Positions 37,267-46,686 of a stretch of DNA of 64,000 nt are shown piece after piece (position 1 is the first letter of the stretch; every line of letters begins with the position of its first letter). The stretch spans positions 186,001 to 250,000 of the forward strand of contig NZ_RBWS01000007.1 of NCBI RefSeq assembly GCF_003627955.1. Reading direction: 5' to 3'. A model generated the notes under the pieces. It saw nothing but the letters and a program-made list of their open reading frames with translations, had not been told where the DNA came from and searched no databases. Source of the stretch: Sphingobacterium puteale (GTDB lineage: Bacteria > Bacteroidota > Bacteroidia > Sphingobacteriales > Sphingobacteriaceae). Made by a program: the position numbers and the translations under genes.

Positions 37267-38682
37267 TTACATTTTATAATATTGCTCCCAGCCTCTTGCG
37301 GGAGGAGGTCCGGCCAAGAGTGCATTGGCAAATTTATCGTTACTGATTTCCCTTTTTATGGGATCAAAGACCAATTTGGCATTTAAACGCTGGGCAATTA
37401 CTCCCAGACAGAATACTTGACTCAGAGGTCCGGCGATCTCAAAAGCAGACCTTGTTTTTTCTTCTCCCTTACATGCTTTTAAGAAGTTAGTAAAATGATT
37501 AGAGGGAGATTTTGGAATTTCCGGAAGACGGGATTCCATTTCCTTGGCTTTCGTCTCAGGAATGATCTGTAGAATACTAGCATGAGAACCACCTTTGAAC
37601 GTCAGATCCTTTCCATAAATAATTTTTCCGGGGTTTAATTTTGCTGGTTCCAATTTACCTGTACTAGGAGCTGGAATATTCGGATCCAATCCCGAAACTC
37701 CATAACCATCTGGTATCGGTGGTAAATTATTTAACCCATCATACCAATTAATGTCAACCGCAGGCATTCTTTTCCGTTTGGGAAAATGAAATTTCAGTGT
37801 CGAAGACATGGGAAAAAAATACGAATTATGTCCCTCAAGTTTAACGGCACTGACTTCGGTTGGCAGCCCAAGGTCCAAGAATTCATGCGCAGTGTCTAAT
37901 ATATGTGCTCCCCAATCACCAAGAGCTCCCATCCCAAAATCATACCAACAACGCCATTGCCCATTCACAAAATCTTTATTATAGTTGTGGCCTAGTGTTT
38001 GCATTTGCCATAGTTCCCAATCCAACGTTTCCGGGATTATTTCAGCGGCAGGAAATCCTTTCATATTCACATCCCATCCATGCCATCTCCGCGGCATGTT
38101 CATATGTGCGTCTATCCGAGTGACATCTTTAATTATTCCAGCTTCCTTCCAAGCCTTAAATTGAAAGTAATTTGCTTCGGAATGTCCCTGATTTCCCATT
38201 TGTGTTACAAGCTTTGAGTTCCTCCTGGCTTTATTGGTCATTAATTCAACTTCGAGGAATGTTCGCGCCATTGGCTTTTCCACATAGACATGTTTTCCAA
38301 GATCGAGGGCTAACATAGTTATCGCAAAATGGGAAAAATCAGGTGTCCCAATACTAACCGCATCGATCTGATTTCCCATTTTATCAAACATAACTCTAAA
38401 GTCTTTAAACTTTGGTGCATCAGGAAACATTGCCAGAATTTCCTGCGTTTGCTTCGCCCCCAGATCAACATCGCATAATGCAACAATATTACAAAGTCCG
38501 GTTTTATAAAGCTCCTTTATAATCTCTGCAGCCCGATTCCCTAAACCTACACAGGCTAAATTGACGCGTTCATTTGGTGTTGCCAGATTGACTTTACCCA
38601 GGACACTATTCGATAACATTACAGCACCAGCTGCAATAACAGATTGTTTAACAAAGCTTCTGCGTGATAAATAATGGTTCAT
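37267..38682 (-). CDS. Gfo/Idh/MocA-family oxidoreductase with Tat-like signal
   Basis: 471 residues. The N-terminal YLSRRSFVKQS motif plus a hydrophobic stretch is a Tat-type leader. The Rossmann domain follows (ACVGLGNRAAEIIKELY), with the EKP motif in VYVEKPMAR; the central and C-terminal part has the GFO_IDH_MocA_C and Bacteroidota-specific extension (WHGWDVNMKGFPAAEIIPET, GALGDWGAHILDTAHEF). Likely an NAD(P)-dependent dehydrogenase or glycoside oxidoreductase acting in the periplasm. It lies 11 bp after the DUF1080 gene. Confidence 0.88.
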   Translation of the reverse strand: MNHYLSRRSFVKQSVIAAGAVMLSNSVLGKVNLATPNERVNLACVGLGNRAAEIIKELYKTGLCNIVALCDVDLGAKQTQEILAMFPDAPKFKDFRVMFDKMGNQIDAVSIGTPDFSHFAITMLALDLGKHVYVEKPMARTFLEVELMTNKARRNSKLVTQMGNQGHSEANYFQFKAWKEAGIIKDVTRIDAHMNMPRRWHGWDVNMKGFPAAEIIPETLDWELWQMQTLGHNYNKDFVNGQWRCWYDFGMGALGDWGAHILDTAHEFLDLGLPTEVSAVKLEGHNSYFFPMSSTLKFHFPKRKRMPAVDINWYDGLNNLPPIPDGYGVSGLDPNIPAPSTGKLEPAKLNPGKIIYGKDLTFKGGSHASILQIIPETKAKEMESRLPEIPKSPSNHFTNFLKACKGEEKTRSAFEIAGPLSQVFCLGVIAQRLNAKLVFDPIKREISNDKFANALLAGPPPARGWEQYYKM

Positions 38683-38693
38683 AAACTCTAAGC

Positions 38694-40085
38694 TTAGTTT
38701 GGTGTATTAATCTTTATACTGCGAAATGAAACCCTATCCCCGTGATCTTGCAATAGGATAAATCCTTCTTTTGCCTCACCAAAGTTATCCCAGTCCTTAT
38801 ATTTACTGATAGCAACAAGGTCCTTGAACTCCTTCGATCCTCTTTCGTAACTCAGCATCTTAATTCCATTCAGATAGTGTTCAACTTTATTGTCGGCTGT
38901 CACCACTACTCTTCCCCTATTCCATTCGCCTATCGGTCTCCGGGAACGTGCATCCTTATTTGATGTGATGAGGTCATAAAGAGAGGCTAAAGTACGATTA
39001 CCATCTCTTCCTAACTTCGCATCGGGATGCAAGTCATCGTCAAGCACTTGGTATTCAAGACCAATAGCCGATCCTTTGGACTTTTCTTTTAATGTTACAA
39101 AATACTTGACACCACTATTGGCCCCGGGGCTAAGCTTAAATTCAAAAGATAGATCAAATACGGCGTACTTATCCTTTGTTACAATATCACCGCCATTAGT
39201 AGACTCACCGCCATCAGATTTCAGAACTGTCAATTGCCCATCCTTAATCTCCCAGCCGCGATCAGGAAATTTATTCCCATGGATACTGCGCCATCCATTA
39301 TTTGTTTTTCCGTCAAATAAAAGCTTAACTCCTTTTTTCTTTTCGGCGTCAATGACTTCATTTGGTTTTAAATTTACAATGTAGACCTCCTTCGGAAAAG
39401 CTTTTGACTTTAGATCGCTTGTTTTGATTTTAACATTTTTGAAATAGACCTTCTTTCCATCTAATTCTGAGGGGATACTATGTACTTGTAGCCCGATGAA
39501 GCCTGTCCTGTCAATTGTGTCCACTACATAAGAAACGGGTACATCGTTGATCCAAGTACGCAGCTCATCGCCAATTGCCTCGATTCTAATGTGGTTATAT
39601 TCCTCAGCTTTATATGCCTTTTTAGCGTTTTCATTGAGATCTAGTGGATAGATCCAACCACGGCGTGCCTCATCATAGATGCCACCTGTCCAAGCCCTGG
39701 ATGAGGGGTCTATCTCCACTTGTCTTCCGTACACTCTACCACGCCCATCATTAGCTTTAGGATCTAGATGACTTCGGGTCTGGATTCCTGAATTTGTTTG
39801 ACTCCCTTCGAGCTTAACATCCAGTTCCAATATGAAATCACCATATTCTTTCTCGGTAATCAAAAATGAATTGGGAGTGCCTTTCGTCATTCGCCCCACG
39901 ATTGCATCTCCCTCAATAGAATAAGGAGCTTTTCCGCCTACAGATTTCCAGCCATTCAGCGTTTTTCCATCAAAAAGGTCTGTCCACCCTTTTTCCGTAT
40001 CCTTATTTATCTGCGCATGCGATAAAATTGAATTCCCAACCATCGCTGCCATCAAGACAGACTTAAATATTGTGTTTCTCTTCAT
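38694..40085 (-). CDS. Tandem DUF1080 (3-keto-disaccharide hydrolase-like) protein
   Basis: 463 residues with a signal peptide (ILSHAQ). Two PF06439 jelly-roll domains in tandem: one opening GWTDLFDGKTLNGWKSVG (about 34-215), the other GVKLLFDGKTNNGWRSIHG (about 253-460). PF06439 members include hydrolases of 3-keto-glycosides. Cotranscribed with a Gfo/Idh/MocA oxidoreductase, the enzyme type that can make 3-keto sugars, so the pair plausibly oxidises and splits a glycoside. The two domains may bind or cleave separately. Confidence 0.87.
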   Translation of the reverse strand: MKRNTIFKSVLMAAMVGNSILSHAQINKDTEKGWTDLFDGKTLNGWKSVGGKAPYSIEGDAIVGRMTKGTPNSFLITEKEYGDFILELDVKLEGSQTNSGIQTRSHLDPKANDGRGRVYGRQVEIDPSSRAWTGGIYDEARRGWIYPLDLNENAKKAYKAEEYNHIRIEAIGDELRTWINDVPVSYVVDTIDRTGFIGLQVHSIPSELDGKKVYFKNVKIKTSDLKSKAFPKEVYIVNLKPNEVIDAEKKKGVKLLFDGKTNNGWRSIHGNKFPDRGWEIKDGQLTVLKSDGGESTNGGDIVTKDKYAVFDLSFEFKLSPGANSGVKYFVTLKEKSKGSAIGLEYQVLDDDLHPDAKLGRDGNRTLASLYDLITSNKDARSRRPIGEWNRGRVVVTADNKVEHYLNGIKMLSYERGSKEFKDLVAISKYKDWDNFGEAKEGFILLQDHGDRVSFRSIKINTPN

Positions 40086-40422
40086 TGTGATAGTTACTTC
40101 TTGAGCTCATATGCTCGGTTTATTTATTGAATATTGGTTTGTTACTCATATCATGTGCACCTATTTTTCCATATTGGAATACTAAAGTTATTATGTAATC
40201 TAATCCCTTTCGATCCAGGAGATCGGTGCGCTGCCTTTACCTAATGGTTATTTATCCAATTGCTTTAATAAAACAATATATTAATTAATATAGGTCAAAT
40301 GAACCATGTTGTGCGATTTATTTACGAAAACGTTTGAAACATCAAAAAATCTAATGGGGTTCAAAAAACGGTTTTGCATCTAAGCAATGCACATGAACAA
40401 AAAGCAAATTTAGTTTTATGGT
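40086..40422. other. Upstream region of the DUF1080 operon
   Basis: No gene. Contains the promoter region for the minus-strand operon; no consensus box was identified. The AAAACGTTTGAAAC stretch near 40327 faintly resembles a LacI-type operator but is not symmetric enough to call. Confidence 0.3.
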
Positions 40423-40923
40423 CTACAAAACCGAATTAACCCGTAACATAGCTTCATCCCTATGGATACCATTTAACCAATCCTGTACCAACTGGTGTTC
40501 CGATTCGTAAGGTATCAATAGCGGACGACACCCATCTAATTGGGTAACAACCTGCATATAAAGTCCTATTGTAGAGCTTTCATAATCCTCTATTTCATTA
40601 CTGAGCATACCAAAGTAATTTTTTTCCTCGGCTTCTTTATTTGCAAACATCAGGCGATATTCGTCCATCGTTTCTTTACTCACCGAAACCCAGACACCGT
40701 AATCCAAAGTTTCATCGTGGTTCAAAATCGGAACCTGCAAAACAGTTCGGATAAAATAATCTATTTGGTCTTCGTGGTGAATGACGCAAAAATCATCATC
40801 TTTATCCGTAAATTTTTCTTTATCCACCGAGTTTAATATATCATAGTGAAAGGGAGCATTAAACGCTAAGGATGGCAATTCAGTATGTTCTACTCCACAA
40901 TTTTGACAAATAAAATTATTCAT
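40423..40923 (-). CDS. DUF2199 family protein
   Basis: 166 residues. N-terminal zinc-ribbon-like FICQNCGVEHTELPSLAF, then the DUF2199 landmarks DDFCVIHHEDQIDYFIRTVL, VPILNHDETLDYGVWVSVS, YFGMLSNEI and RPLLIPYESEHQLVQDWLNG. Cytoplasmic, function unknown. Stands alone between two gene-poor stretches. Confidence 0.85.
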   Translation of the reverse strand: MNNFICQNCGVEHTELPSLAFNAPFHYDILNSVDKEKFTDKDDDFCVIHHEDQIDYFIRTVLQVPILNHDETLDYGVWVSVSKETMDEYRLMFANKEAEEKNYFGMLSNEIEDYESSTIGLYMQVVTQLDGCRPLLIPYESEHQLVQDWLNGIHRDEAMLRVNSVL

Positions 40924-41857
40924 ATATCTTCATTCAAAAAAAGAATTTTCTCTTACAAACTTAATCAAACTTTTAAATCTCCATAAAAATTAATTCTATT
41001 GTTAGAAATCATCTTCTACGTTCACCCATCAGAATTTCGGCCTAATCTTCAATTACCCGATAACTCTAATCTTTTCGGTGTCCCCAATTTCGATTGGGAT
41101 TAGCGCATTTTTCACCAAAATTTAAAGTAATTCGATTAAAAACCTGACCAGCCATTTTTAGCGTATGCTTCCCGGTGCAATCGGATATATCCACTGGTAG
41201 CTAATACATACCAGCCAGACATCTGTCCTACATCCTCATTCGTTACCAGACCTTCGAACGTATGTTGATATTCTTGTTTCCAAATTTCACGAGACTACTT
41301 TTATGTAAGCCAAGGTGTTGTAACTCCGGAAGAAATCTTCCCTAAACCATAATAGGTTCCTGCTTGCTCCACACTGGTATTTGCACCGATAAATGAGTTT
41401 ATACGCTAATTCAAAGTCAACTACCCATGCACTGTACAATTTGAAAAAATAAAGTATAGCTAAACTCCGAAAGAAATCTATCTGAACCACAATCTTGTGT
41501 CGACTGCGTCTGATGCCCCATAAACGTAATAATACTTTATGTTTTGATCAGATCATCTGTGTAATTTTTTTTCGATTTTACCTTTTCAAAGTTATGGAGG
41601 GAGCCTGGCAATACTGAGATGTTCTTCTATTTTAAAAAATAAATTAAAAACAATCATTAAAAAATTTGGAGAAAAAGAAAATTATACACAACTTCAAAGC
41701 ACAAACATATATTCCAAATCGGCTACAAAGTAGACAAAGGAAATTTTTTTATTTTAAAAAGACGATTTCATCCTTGAACATTTCAATGATAGAATTTCAG
41801 ATTAGTTTTTTTGCAGAAAAACTTTACTTACATGTATAGACAGTAGCATTATAAAAT
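40924..41857. other. Gene-poor stretch with decayed coding sequence
   Basis: About 930 bp with no intact gene. 41160-41270 is a GH92 relic (separate entry). Minus-strand 41287-41490 has an open frame of 67 codons, and another frame reads ANTSVEQAGTYYGLGK-like text, so it also looks like disrupted coding sequence, but I cannot name it. 41540-41857 is AT-rich and unremarkable. Confidence 0.45.
41160..41270 (-). pseudogene. GH92 alpha-mannosidase C-terminal relic
   Basis: The minus strand encodes TFEGLVTNEDVGQMSGWYVL, close to the GH92 hallmark GLPGNDDCGQMSAWYVF. One frameshift further on, the text YPIAPGSIR corresponds to the family stretch GFYPVAPGS. Everything before and after is degenerate. 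It is a remnant of an exo-alpha-mannosidase gene. Confidence 0.65.
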
Positions 41858-42343
41858 ATGACAACCACCCCCATTAAGGTATATACGGTAATTTCAAAAG
41901 AGATTAAAGAAGATCCAGATGTATTCACCAATCTAGAGGGTGTTTTTTCTACTTACGAAAAAGCACAGGAATATATCGACCATTTTTTTGGCAATGCGAA
42001 ATACGGCTATCGTTCCATCGTAACGACACTTTTGGATCCCTTCCAAGAGGAAATCCAAAATAACGATTCTTATTACAGTATTTCTTCCCAGTTGATTGAC
42101 AACAAATTAGAAATAGAGATCTGTAAAACTTCATTTGCAGTGGTTCTTTCCGAAGTTGGAAAACTGCGTATAGAAGAAGCGACTTCCGAAAGACCTTTGG
42201 AAATCAACCTGCATTGCTTTGCTAGATCTGAAGAGAAAGCTATTGAAAAATTCAAAAATTTAGTCAAGAATTATTCAAAAGAACAGAATCTATACTTTCA
42301 AATGCTACCTTACCGAATAACAGATTCGAATCAATGCTATTAG
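41858..42343 (+). CDS. Hypothetical protein, 161 residues
   Basis: Not recognised. Soluble, acidic, no signal peptide or membrane segment, no obvious catalytic motif. The N-terminal half (IKVYTVISKE to AQEYIDHFF) looks like a small alpha/beta domain, and the C-terminus is lysine-rich and helical (EEKAIEKFKNLVKNYSKEQ). Alone between a decayed region and a convergent Crp-family gene ending 26 bp away. Length and codon use suggest a real gene. Confidence 0.6.
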   Translation: MTTTPIKVYTVISKEIKEDPDVFTNLEGVFSTYEKAQEYIDHFFGNAKYGYRSIVTTLLDPFQEEIQNNDSYYSISSQLIDNKLEIEICKTSFAVVLSEVGKLRIEEATSERPLEINLHCFARSEEKAIEKFKNLVKNYSKEQNLYFQMLPYRITDSNQCY

Positions 42344-42369
42344 TTTGCAAATTGTTTTTTAAGCCGATT

Positions 42370-42948
42370 CTATATTTTAGAACCAATTTTTTTTCGAATT
42401 TCACTCAGATATTCGGGGGTAAAACCTAGAAAAGATGCAATAAGATATTGTGGTACACGTTGCACGAAATCTGGATACTTACGTAGCATATCGCGATAAA
42501 ACTCTTCTTTAGGTAATGAAAAAAGATATTTAACACGCATTTGCGCAGCCGCATAAGCCCTCTGATACACAAAACGAAAATAGCGTTCCATTATAGGAAA
42601 TTCTAGCATCAATTTTTCTTGGTTTTCTTGACTGATATATAAAATCTCTGATTTTTCGACAGCTTGAATGTAGAAGGAACTAACAAGCTTATGTTCATAG
42701 GCCATATTATCTGTAAGCCACCAGTTTTCAATCGCAAATTCTGTTGTTTGCTCTACTCCTTTTTCATTGACAAAAAACTTACGCAATATTCCTTTCAATA
42801 CAAAGTAGTGATATCGACAGACTCTCCCCTCTTCTAGCAAGTTCTCTTTTTTAGCTATTGAAATAATATCAAAGTACTTTGATATTATTTCAAATGTATA
42901 ATCATCGATTTGGATAAATTTCTCTAAATGTGTTCTAAATGTTTCCAA
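42370..42948 (-). CDS. Crp/Fnr-family regulator
   Basis: 192 residues: cyclic-nucleotide-binding beta-roll (LLEEGRVCRYHYFVLKGILR, about 36-110), long dimer helix, and a short C-terminal HTH (LIASFLGFTPEYLSEIRKKI) typical of Bacteroidota Crp-like proteins. No Cys cluster, so not an oxygen-sensing Fnr. The start is TTG at 42948; no in-frame ATG fits the family N-terminus. It precedes no obvious target. Confidence 0.88.
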   Translation of the reverse strand: METFRTHLEKFIQIDDYTFEIISKYFDIISIAKKENLLEEGRVCRYHYFVLKGILRKFFVNEKGVEQTTEFAIENWWLTDNMAYEHKLVSSFYIQAVEKSEILYISQENQEKLMLEFPIMERYFRFVYQRAYAAAQMRVKYLFSLPKEEFYRDMLRKYPDFVQRVPQYLIASFLGFTPEYLSEIRKKIGSKI

Positions 42949-42955
42949 TACATTT

Positions 42956-43342
42956 TAATTTATTTTTATAATCAAAATTTCACCTCCACGCGCAGGGTAC
43001 TTTAAAGCTAACACCCGTCCAAACATTCTGGTCATCAGCAATACGATCAGCATCTGTACTGGATTTCCAAAAGCACCTTGAGAAAAACCAATGATAAATA
43101 CCAAAAGTGGTCGCTGAGAGTAAGCAGCTTCATCTGGAGCCCAGTTTTTTTATTGCGATATAAAGTAAAGCCCCCCTAAAAATTAACTCTTCAAAGAAAA
43201 CCGCTTTTATGGCCCACCATGTACTATGGAACAAATTATGAGCAGATAATGGTGTGTTATAGAGCCAAAAATTGTGTGCAGCTGTGAATTTTATAAAATG
43301 ACAAACTGCACATGGAGATATGATTTTTGTAACTAATCTCAC
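42956..43342 (-). pseudogene. CPBP-family intramembrane protease relic
   Basis: The frame from 43342 carries the CPBP motif FFEELIFRGALLYIAIKKLG (EExxxR) but stops at 43130. The sequence then continues in two other frames with SATTFGIYHWF (the second CPBP motif) and SQGAFGNPVQMLIVLLMTRM. At least two frameshifts and a truncated N-terminus make it non-functional. Confidence 0.72.
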
Positions 43343-43382
43343 AAGTTTATTTTTGCATCAGACTTTTTTTATTTCCTCATTA

Positions 43383-44489
43383 TTAAACCCAATAAAGTAC
43401 CTCGTGTGCCTCTGTCAGCTGCGGGACATCCAAATTATGAAGCATTTTATCTAATACTACGTCAGGAAGAGGGTAGGCTCTGTTCCGATTTTGCAAACGC
43501 CATTGGCTGTACGGTTTTTCAATATAGACCAATTTAACATAGGCCTGATAGCTTATAAACAAATCGATCAACTGTTGACGCATTAATGTTGTAATGTTTG
43601 TTGCATTCCAGATAAAATCCTGTCCCCTGCGCAAATAAATCTTTGCCTGTTCTTTTGCTTGCTGCACTACCCAGCCGTTCCGTTTTCTATCTGTTGGATC
43701 TATCCGGTTTCTACGACGAATATCGTCCAGACTAATGACAGGGATATCCTCATTATGATTAGTTACATAATGGTCTTTGCCCATTCCTGGTAATCCAGCT
43801 AGCATAGTAACCTTAGATCTGAACCTATCAAAAGGAACATAATCCACATAACCGTCCGCTTGGTTGAAGTAAGTAAATTGTGCATTCAGTGTGGCAAAAG
43901 ACCGTGGCGAATACCAGCAACCGATTTCTCTTGTATACAGTTCAAAAAGCTCTAATACATCAAGTAATGCGGTTTGATCCCGACAGATTCTCCCTTTGGC
44001 GTCGGCTTCAGCCAACAGTTTCAACTCGGGCATATTTACCCGCAATGATGCTTCCAAGGCGCTACGCATTGGGTCAACTTTATCCATCAGCCACAACGGC
44101 AGTCCATGATACCGGACTAACCCTACGATTTCTTCCCGAAGGGCAAAAGGTGTCTCCACATCACGGAACAAAATCTCACGTGCTGTCTGTGCCCCCTTCC
44201 GCGCATGACCAGGCGAACTGACCCTTCCCTTTCCGTCTACCGATGAGGTAGATCGTTTTTCGACATCATGCAGCAATGCCGCTGCCCAAAGTAGCTCCTG
44301 CCGTTGTCTATTAAGCTCCCTGTAGTCACTTGATTGTTGTAACTGCTCAAGTACTAGCTGTGTATGGATAGCAACATTCCCCTCTGCATGATGAACGGGA
44401 TCCTGCGGAACATTCCGCATGTCCGCTACCCAGGAAAACTGTTTTTCCAATTTCAACCAGTCTTTATCTGCTGTTAGTTTCCATTCCAT
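43383..44489 (-). CDS. HD-domain / polynucleotide-kinase fusion (RNA repair)
   Basis: 368 residues. The N-terminal HD domain has His34, His42, the His74-Asp75 pair (ALLHDVEKRS), His95, His129 and AEADAKGR (161-168). The C-terminal P-loop domain has GLPGMGKD (233-240), where Asp replaces the usual Ser/Thr after the Walker Lys, then SLDDIRR and a NATN stretch, as in T4-Pnkp-like kinases. The gene abuts an RNA ligase gene (0 bp between them). Expected roles: HD domain removes 2',3'-cyclic or 3'-phosphate ends, kinase adds 5'-phosphate, ligase seals. The HD role is inference. Confidence 0.8.
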   Translation of the reverse strand: MEWKLTADKDWLKLEKQFSWVADMRNVPQDPVHHAEGNVAIHTQLVLEQLQQSSDYRELNRQRQELLWAAALLHDVEKRSTSSVDGKGRVSSPGHARKGAQTAREILFRDVETPFALREEIVGLVRYHGLPLWLMDKVDPMRSALEASLRVNMPELKLLAEADAKGRICRDQTALLDVLELFELYTREIGCWYSPRSFATLNAQFTYFNQADGYVDYVPFDRFRSKVTMLAGLPGMGKDHYVTNHNEDIPVISLDDIRRRNRIDPTDRKRNGWVVQQAKEQAKIYLRRGQDFIWNATNITTLMRQQLIDLFISYQAYVKLVYIEKPYSQWRLQNRNRAYPLPDVVLDKMLHNLDVPQLTEAHEVLYWV

Positions 44490-45191
44490 CTAACTAATTC
44501 TCCTTTCCCAAATAAGCTTTGTTCTTTTCCATGATTTTGTCCAATGTTCATCCGTCTGTACATGTCCTTTTCGCACATACTTAAAGACATTATGTTGAAA
44601 CATGGAAACTGGATAAGCATCCGCATTCCGACAGACTAGACCTTCTGAGGTACATTCGGTCCCTTGTATTGGATCCATAGAGCCTAACACCGAAGGCTGG
44701 GAAGCTAGATTTTGAACAGTTTCTTCCAATTGTATTAGCTGTTGTATGTCTGCTACCTTTTCAGACCTCAACACCGGTACCAAAGGCAAATCAAACAAAG
44801 CTGCATAGAAGCTTACTTCCTCCCATGAAAGCCATGTATCTTTAACCCGAACGGCAAACACATAATAATAATGTTCCAATTGCGTATACTCGATTGAATG
44901 TACGGCATAAAGGTTTTCGCCAAAAAACTCCAGATTACCTAAATCATTCTTTAAGCGTCCCCAATGTTCACGCAACTGCGCGGTCCATGGAGAAGTTGTG
45001 GGTGCCGCATGCGACCGGGCAAATACCCCCCGCCTAGATAGACAGTTGTTTTCGCCATCCAATTTTTCGGTATAAAGTAATTCTGAAAAAGATTGAATAT
45101 CCTTCCAGTATCCATAATTAAAACGATCGTCGCTACTTGTTCCGGGTGAAAAAGGGAAATGATAGGTTCGACCATATTTTGTTGATTCCAT
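44490..45191 (-). CDS. RNA ligase family protein
   Basis: 233 residues with all nucleotidyltransferase motifs of the RNA_ligase family (PF09414): motif I EKLDG with adenylylated Lys43, motif III-like FFGENLYAVHSIEY (89-102), motif IV SEGLVCR (182-188) and motif V VFKYVRKG (202-209). Its short length is that of a minimal ligase core without a large C-terminal domain. Translation runs straight into the HD-kinase gene, so the two form an RNA-repair cassette. Substrate (cleaved tRNA or another RNA) is not shown. Confidence 0.85.
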   Translation of the reverse strand: MESTKYGRTYHFPFSPGTSSDDRFNYGYWKDIQSFSELLYTEKLDGENNCLSRRGVFARSHAAPTTSPWTAQLREHWGRLKNDLGNLEFFGENLYAVHSIEYTQLEHYYYVFAVRVKDTWLSWEEVSFYAALFDLPLVPVLRSEKVADIQQLIQLEETVQNLASQPSVLGSMDPIQGTECTSEGLVCRNADAYPVSMFQHNVFKYVRKGHVQTDEHWTKSWKRTKLIWERRIS

Positions 45192-45371
45192 TTTTTTAAA
45201 CTAAAGTGAATAATGTTGATTTAAGCACATAGGAATAGAAGCAATCAGGTTGGGTATTTCTCCCATCTGATTACGTATCCCTATATATTTGATACCGCAT
45301 TACATGACTCTGTGTTTAAAAAGATATAACATTAATGATCTGTTGCGACAAAAATAGATAATTTTCTTAAA

Positions 45372-45403
45372 ATAAAAAACTGTTGTACCAGCAGGCACAA
45401 CAG
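45372..45403 (-). terminator. Terminator of the LytTR-like membrane protein gene
   Basis: Minus-strand stem CTGTTGTGCC-TGCT-GGTACAACAG (one G-U pair) followed by TTTTTTATTTT. Confidence 0.88.
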
Positions 45404-45456
45404 AATAACCAAAACTTATAAATAAAAGCTCTTATATTAATGAGGTCTGATGTTAT

Positions 45457-46686
45457 CTAGATGTTAATAGGCGCATCCCAGCCAATACGGGAGTAATCCC
45501 CCTGATTGTTTAAGAAAAGTTTTACTTGATGCCCCCTAAGCCCTTTTCCTGTCCGCAATATTTCATTAAGCTGCTCCTGTCGAATATTTTGAAGCAACAT
45601 CTTCTCAATAAAGGGCTGCAGCTTCAGGTCATCTGCCACACGTTTGATCGGATATTGCACAAAGAACATATTTATTGCATAATTTTTTGATATTTTGACA
45701 AACCAGTTTTCCATGCCAGCCTTCTTTAGTTGATCGAAAATTGTCGGACAGTCCAATATTGTTCCGTTACGCAAGATAATGCATTTGGTCTCTGCTGTAG
45801 TGTAGATCGCAACAAGATCAACAAATCGCAGCTGGTGCAGGTTGATCTGTTGGACAAGCTCTCCCCTTTTAGCCAGCAGATCAGCCAAGAGATAGACGTC
45901 GATATTGTCGATGTCCATTCCATAGAATTGCTCTTTCTTCTTTAAACTATTTTCTTTTATTTTCCAGGGTTCATTTCGCGAAACGATCGGTGCAGTTTGT
46001 TCAAATTGTCCAAAAGTCTCTCTTTTTTTTATCAAAGGTCTTCCCTGTGTTACCATTTGTCCAGAAACAGCCAATTCTTTCTCTGAACTCACATTGCTTA
46101 CAACATGCATAAGTGGCCTGTTATAGAAAACAGCCAAATTCTGCCTTTGGCCAATGGAATGATAGAGTAGTGACCAATTTTCACACATATACACCATCAG
46201 GCTGTAGGATACAAAAATAGTAGCATAGCGTATTCCATAGATTTGCATATGTAGCTCAAAAAGAAGCGAACGTTCAACAGAAGACTGGCTATAAACAAAG
46301 ATAATCGCAACATACAATAATAAAAATGGAAAAACAGACACTAAAAGGAGCGAAAAAAAAGCGATAAAATGTAGGATAATATCAAGACCAGGAATATTCT
46401 TTGCCTGCTCCCCTATTCGTTCACGCATATAAGGTACGCTCCAATATGTTGGCAGATTAAGCACAAGTGATACCATTGTCGCCCCAATCCAAAAAACACA
46501 GATCATTATGACAACCAAAATCCAATATTTAAACTGATCTGATCGTTCCAAAAAACCTTGAAACGATATTGTTTTCAGATTAAAAACAATAGACAGCATC
46601 AGCGAGCAAAAAAAATAAACGATAGATTTCATGACGTTTCTCCGAAATAATCTTTTTAGGATAACAAAATTGAATAAATTACTCAC
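45457..46686 (-). CDS. Membrane protein with C-terminal LytTR-like DNA-binding domain
   Basis: 409 residues. Four predicted membrane segments in the first 200 residues (SIVYFFCSLMLSIVF; WILVVIMICVFWIGAT; FFSLLLVSVFPFLLLYVAI; IRYATIFVSYSLMVYM). A charged linker follows, and then a C-terminal region resembling LytTR (VDLVAIYTTAETKCIILRNG, then WFVKISKNYAINMFFVQY, which matches the family FvriHrSyivN stretch). Probably a membrane-tethered transcription regulator. The start may instead be the Met at 46635, just before the first membrane segment. The LytTR assignment is moderate. Confidence 0.6.
   Translation of the reverse strand: MSNLFNFVILKRLFRRNVMKSIVYFFCSLMLSIVFNLKTISFQGFLERSDQFKYWILVVIMICVFWIGATMVSLVLNLPTYWSVPYMRERIGEQAKNIPGLDIILHFIAFFSLLLVSVFPFLLLYVAIIFVYSQSSVERSLLFELHMQIYGIRYATIFVSYSLMVYMCENWSLLYHSIGQRQNLAVFYNRPLMHVVSNVSSEKELAVSGQMVTQGRPLIKKRETFGQFEQTAPIVSRNEPWKIKENSLKKKEQFYGMDIDNIDVYLLADLLAKRGELVQQINLHQLRFVDLVAIYTTAETKCIILRNGTILDCPTIFDQLKKAGMENWFVKISKNYAINMFFVQYPIKRVADDLKLQPFIEKMLLQNIRQEQLNEILRTGKGLRGHQVKLFLNNQGDYSRIGWDAPINI

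Noticed and set aside
40320..40345. LacI-type operator AAAACGTTTGAAAC before the DUF1080 operon
   Set aside because: Symmetry is poor and no LacI-family gene is present in the window.
41287..41490. 67-codon minus-strand frame as a real gene
   Set aside because: It sits in a decayed region, other frames give equally plausible protein-like text, and it matches no family.
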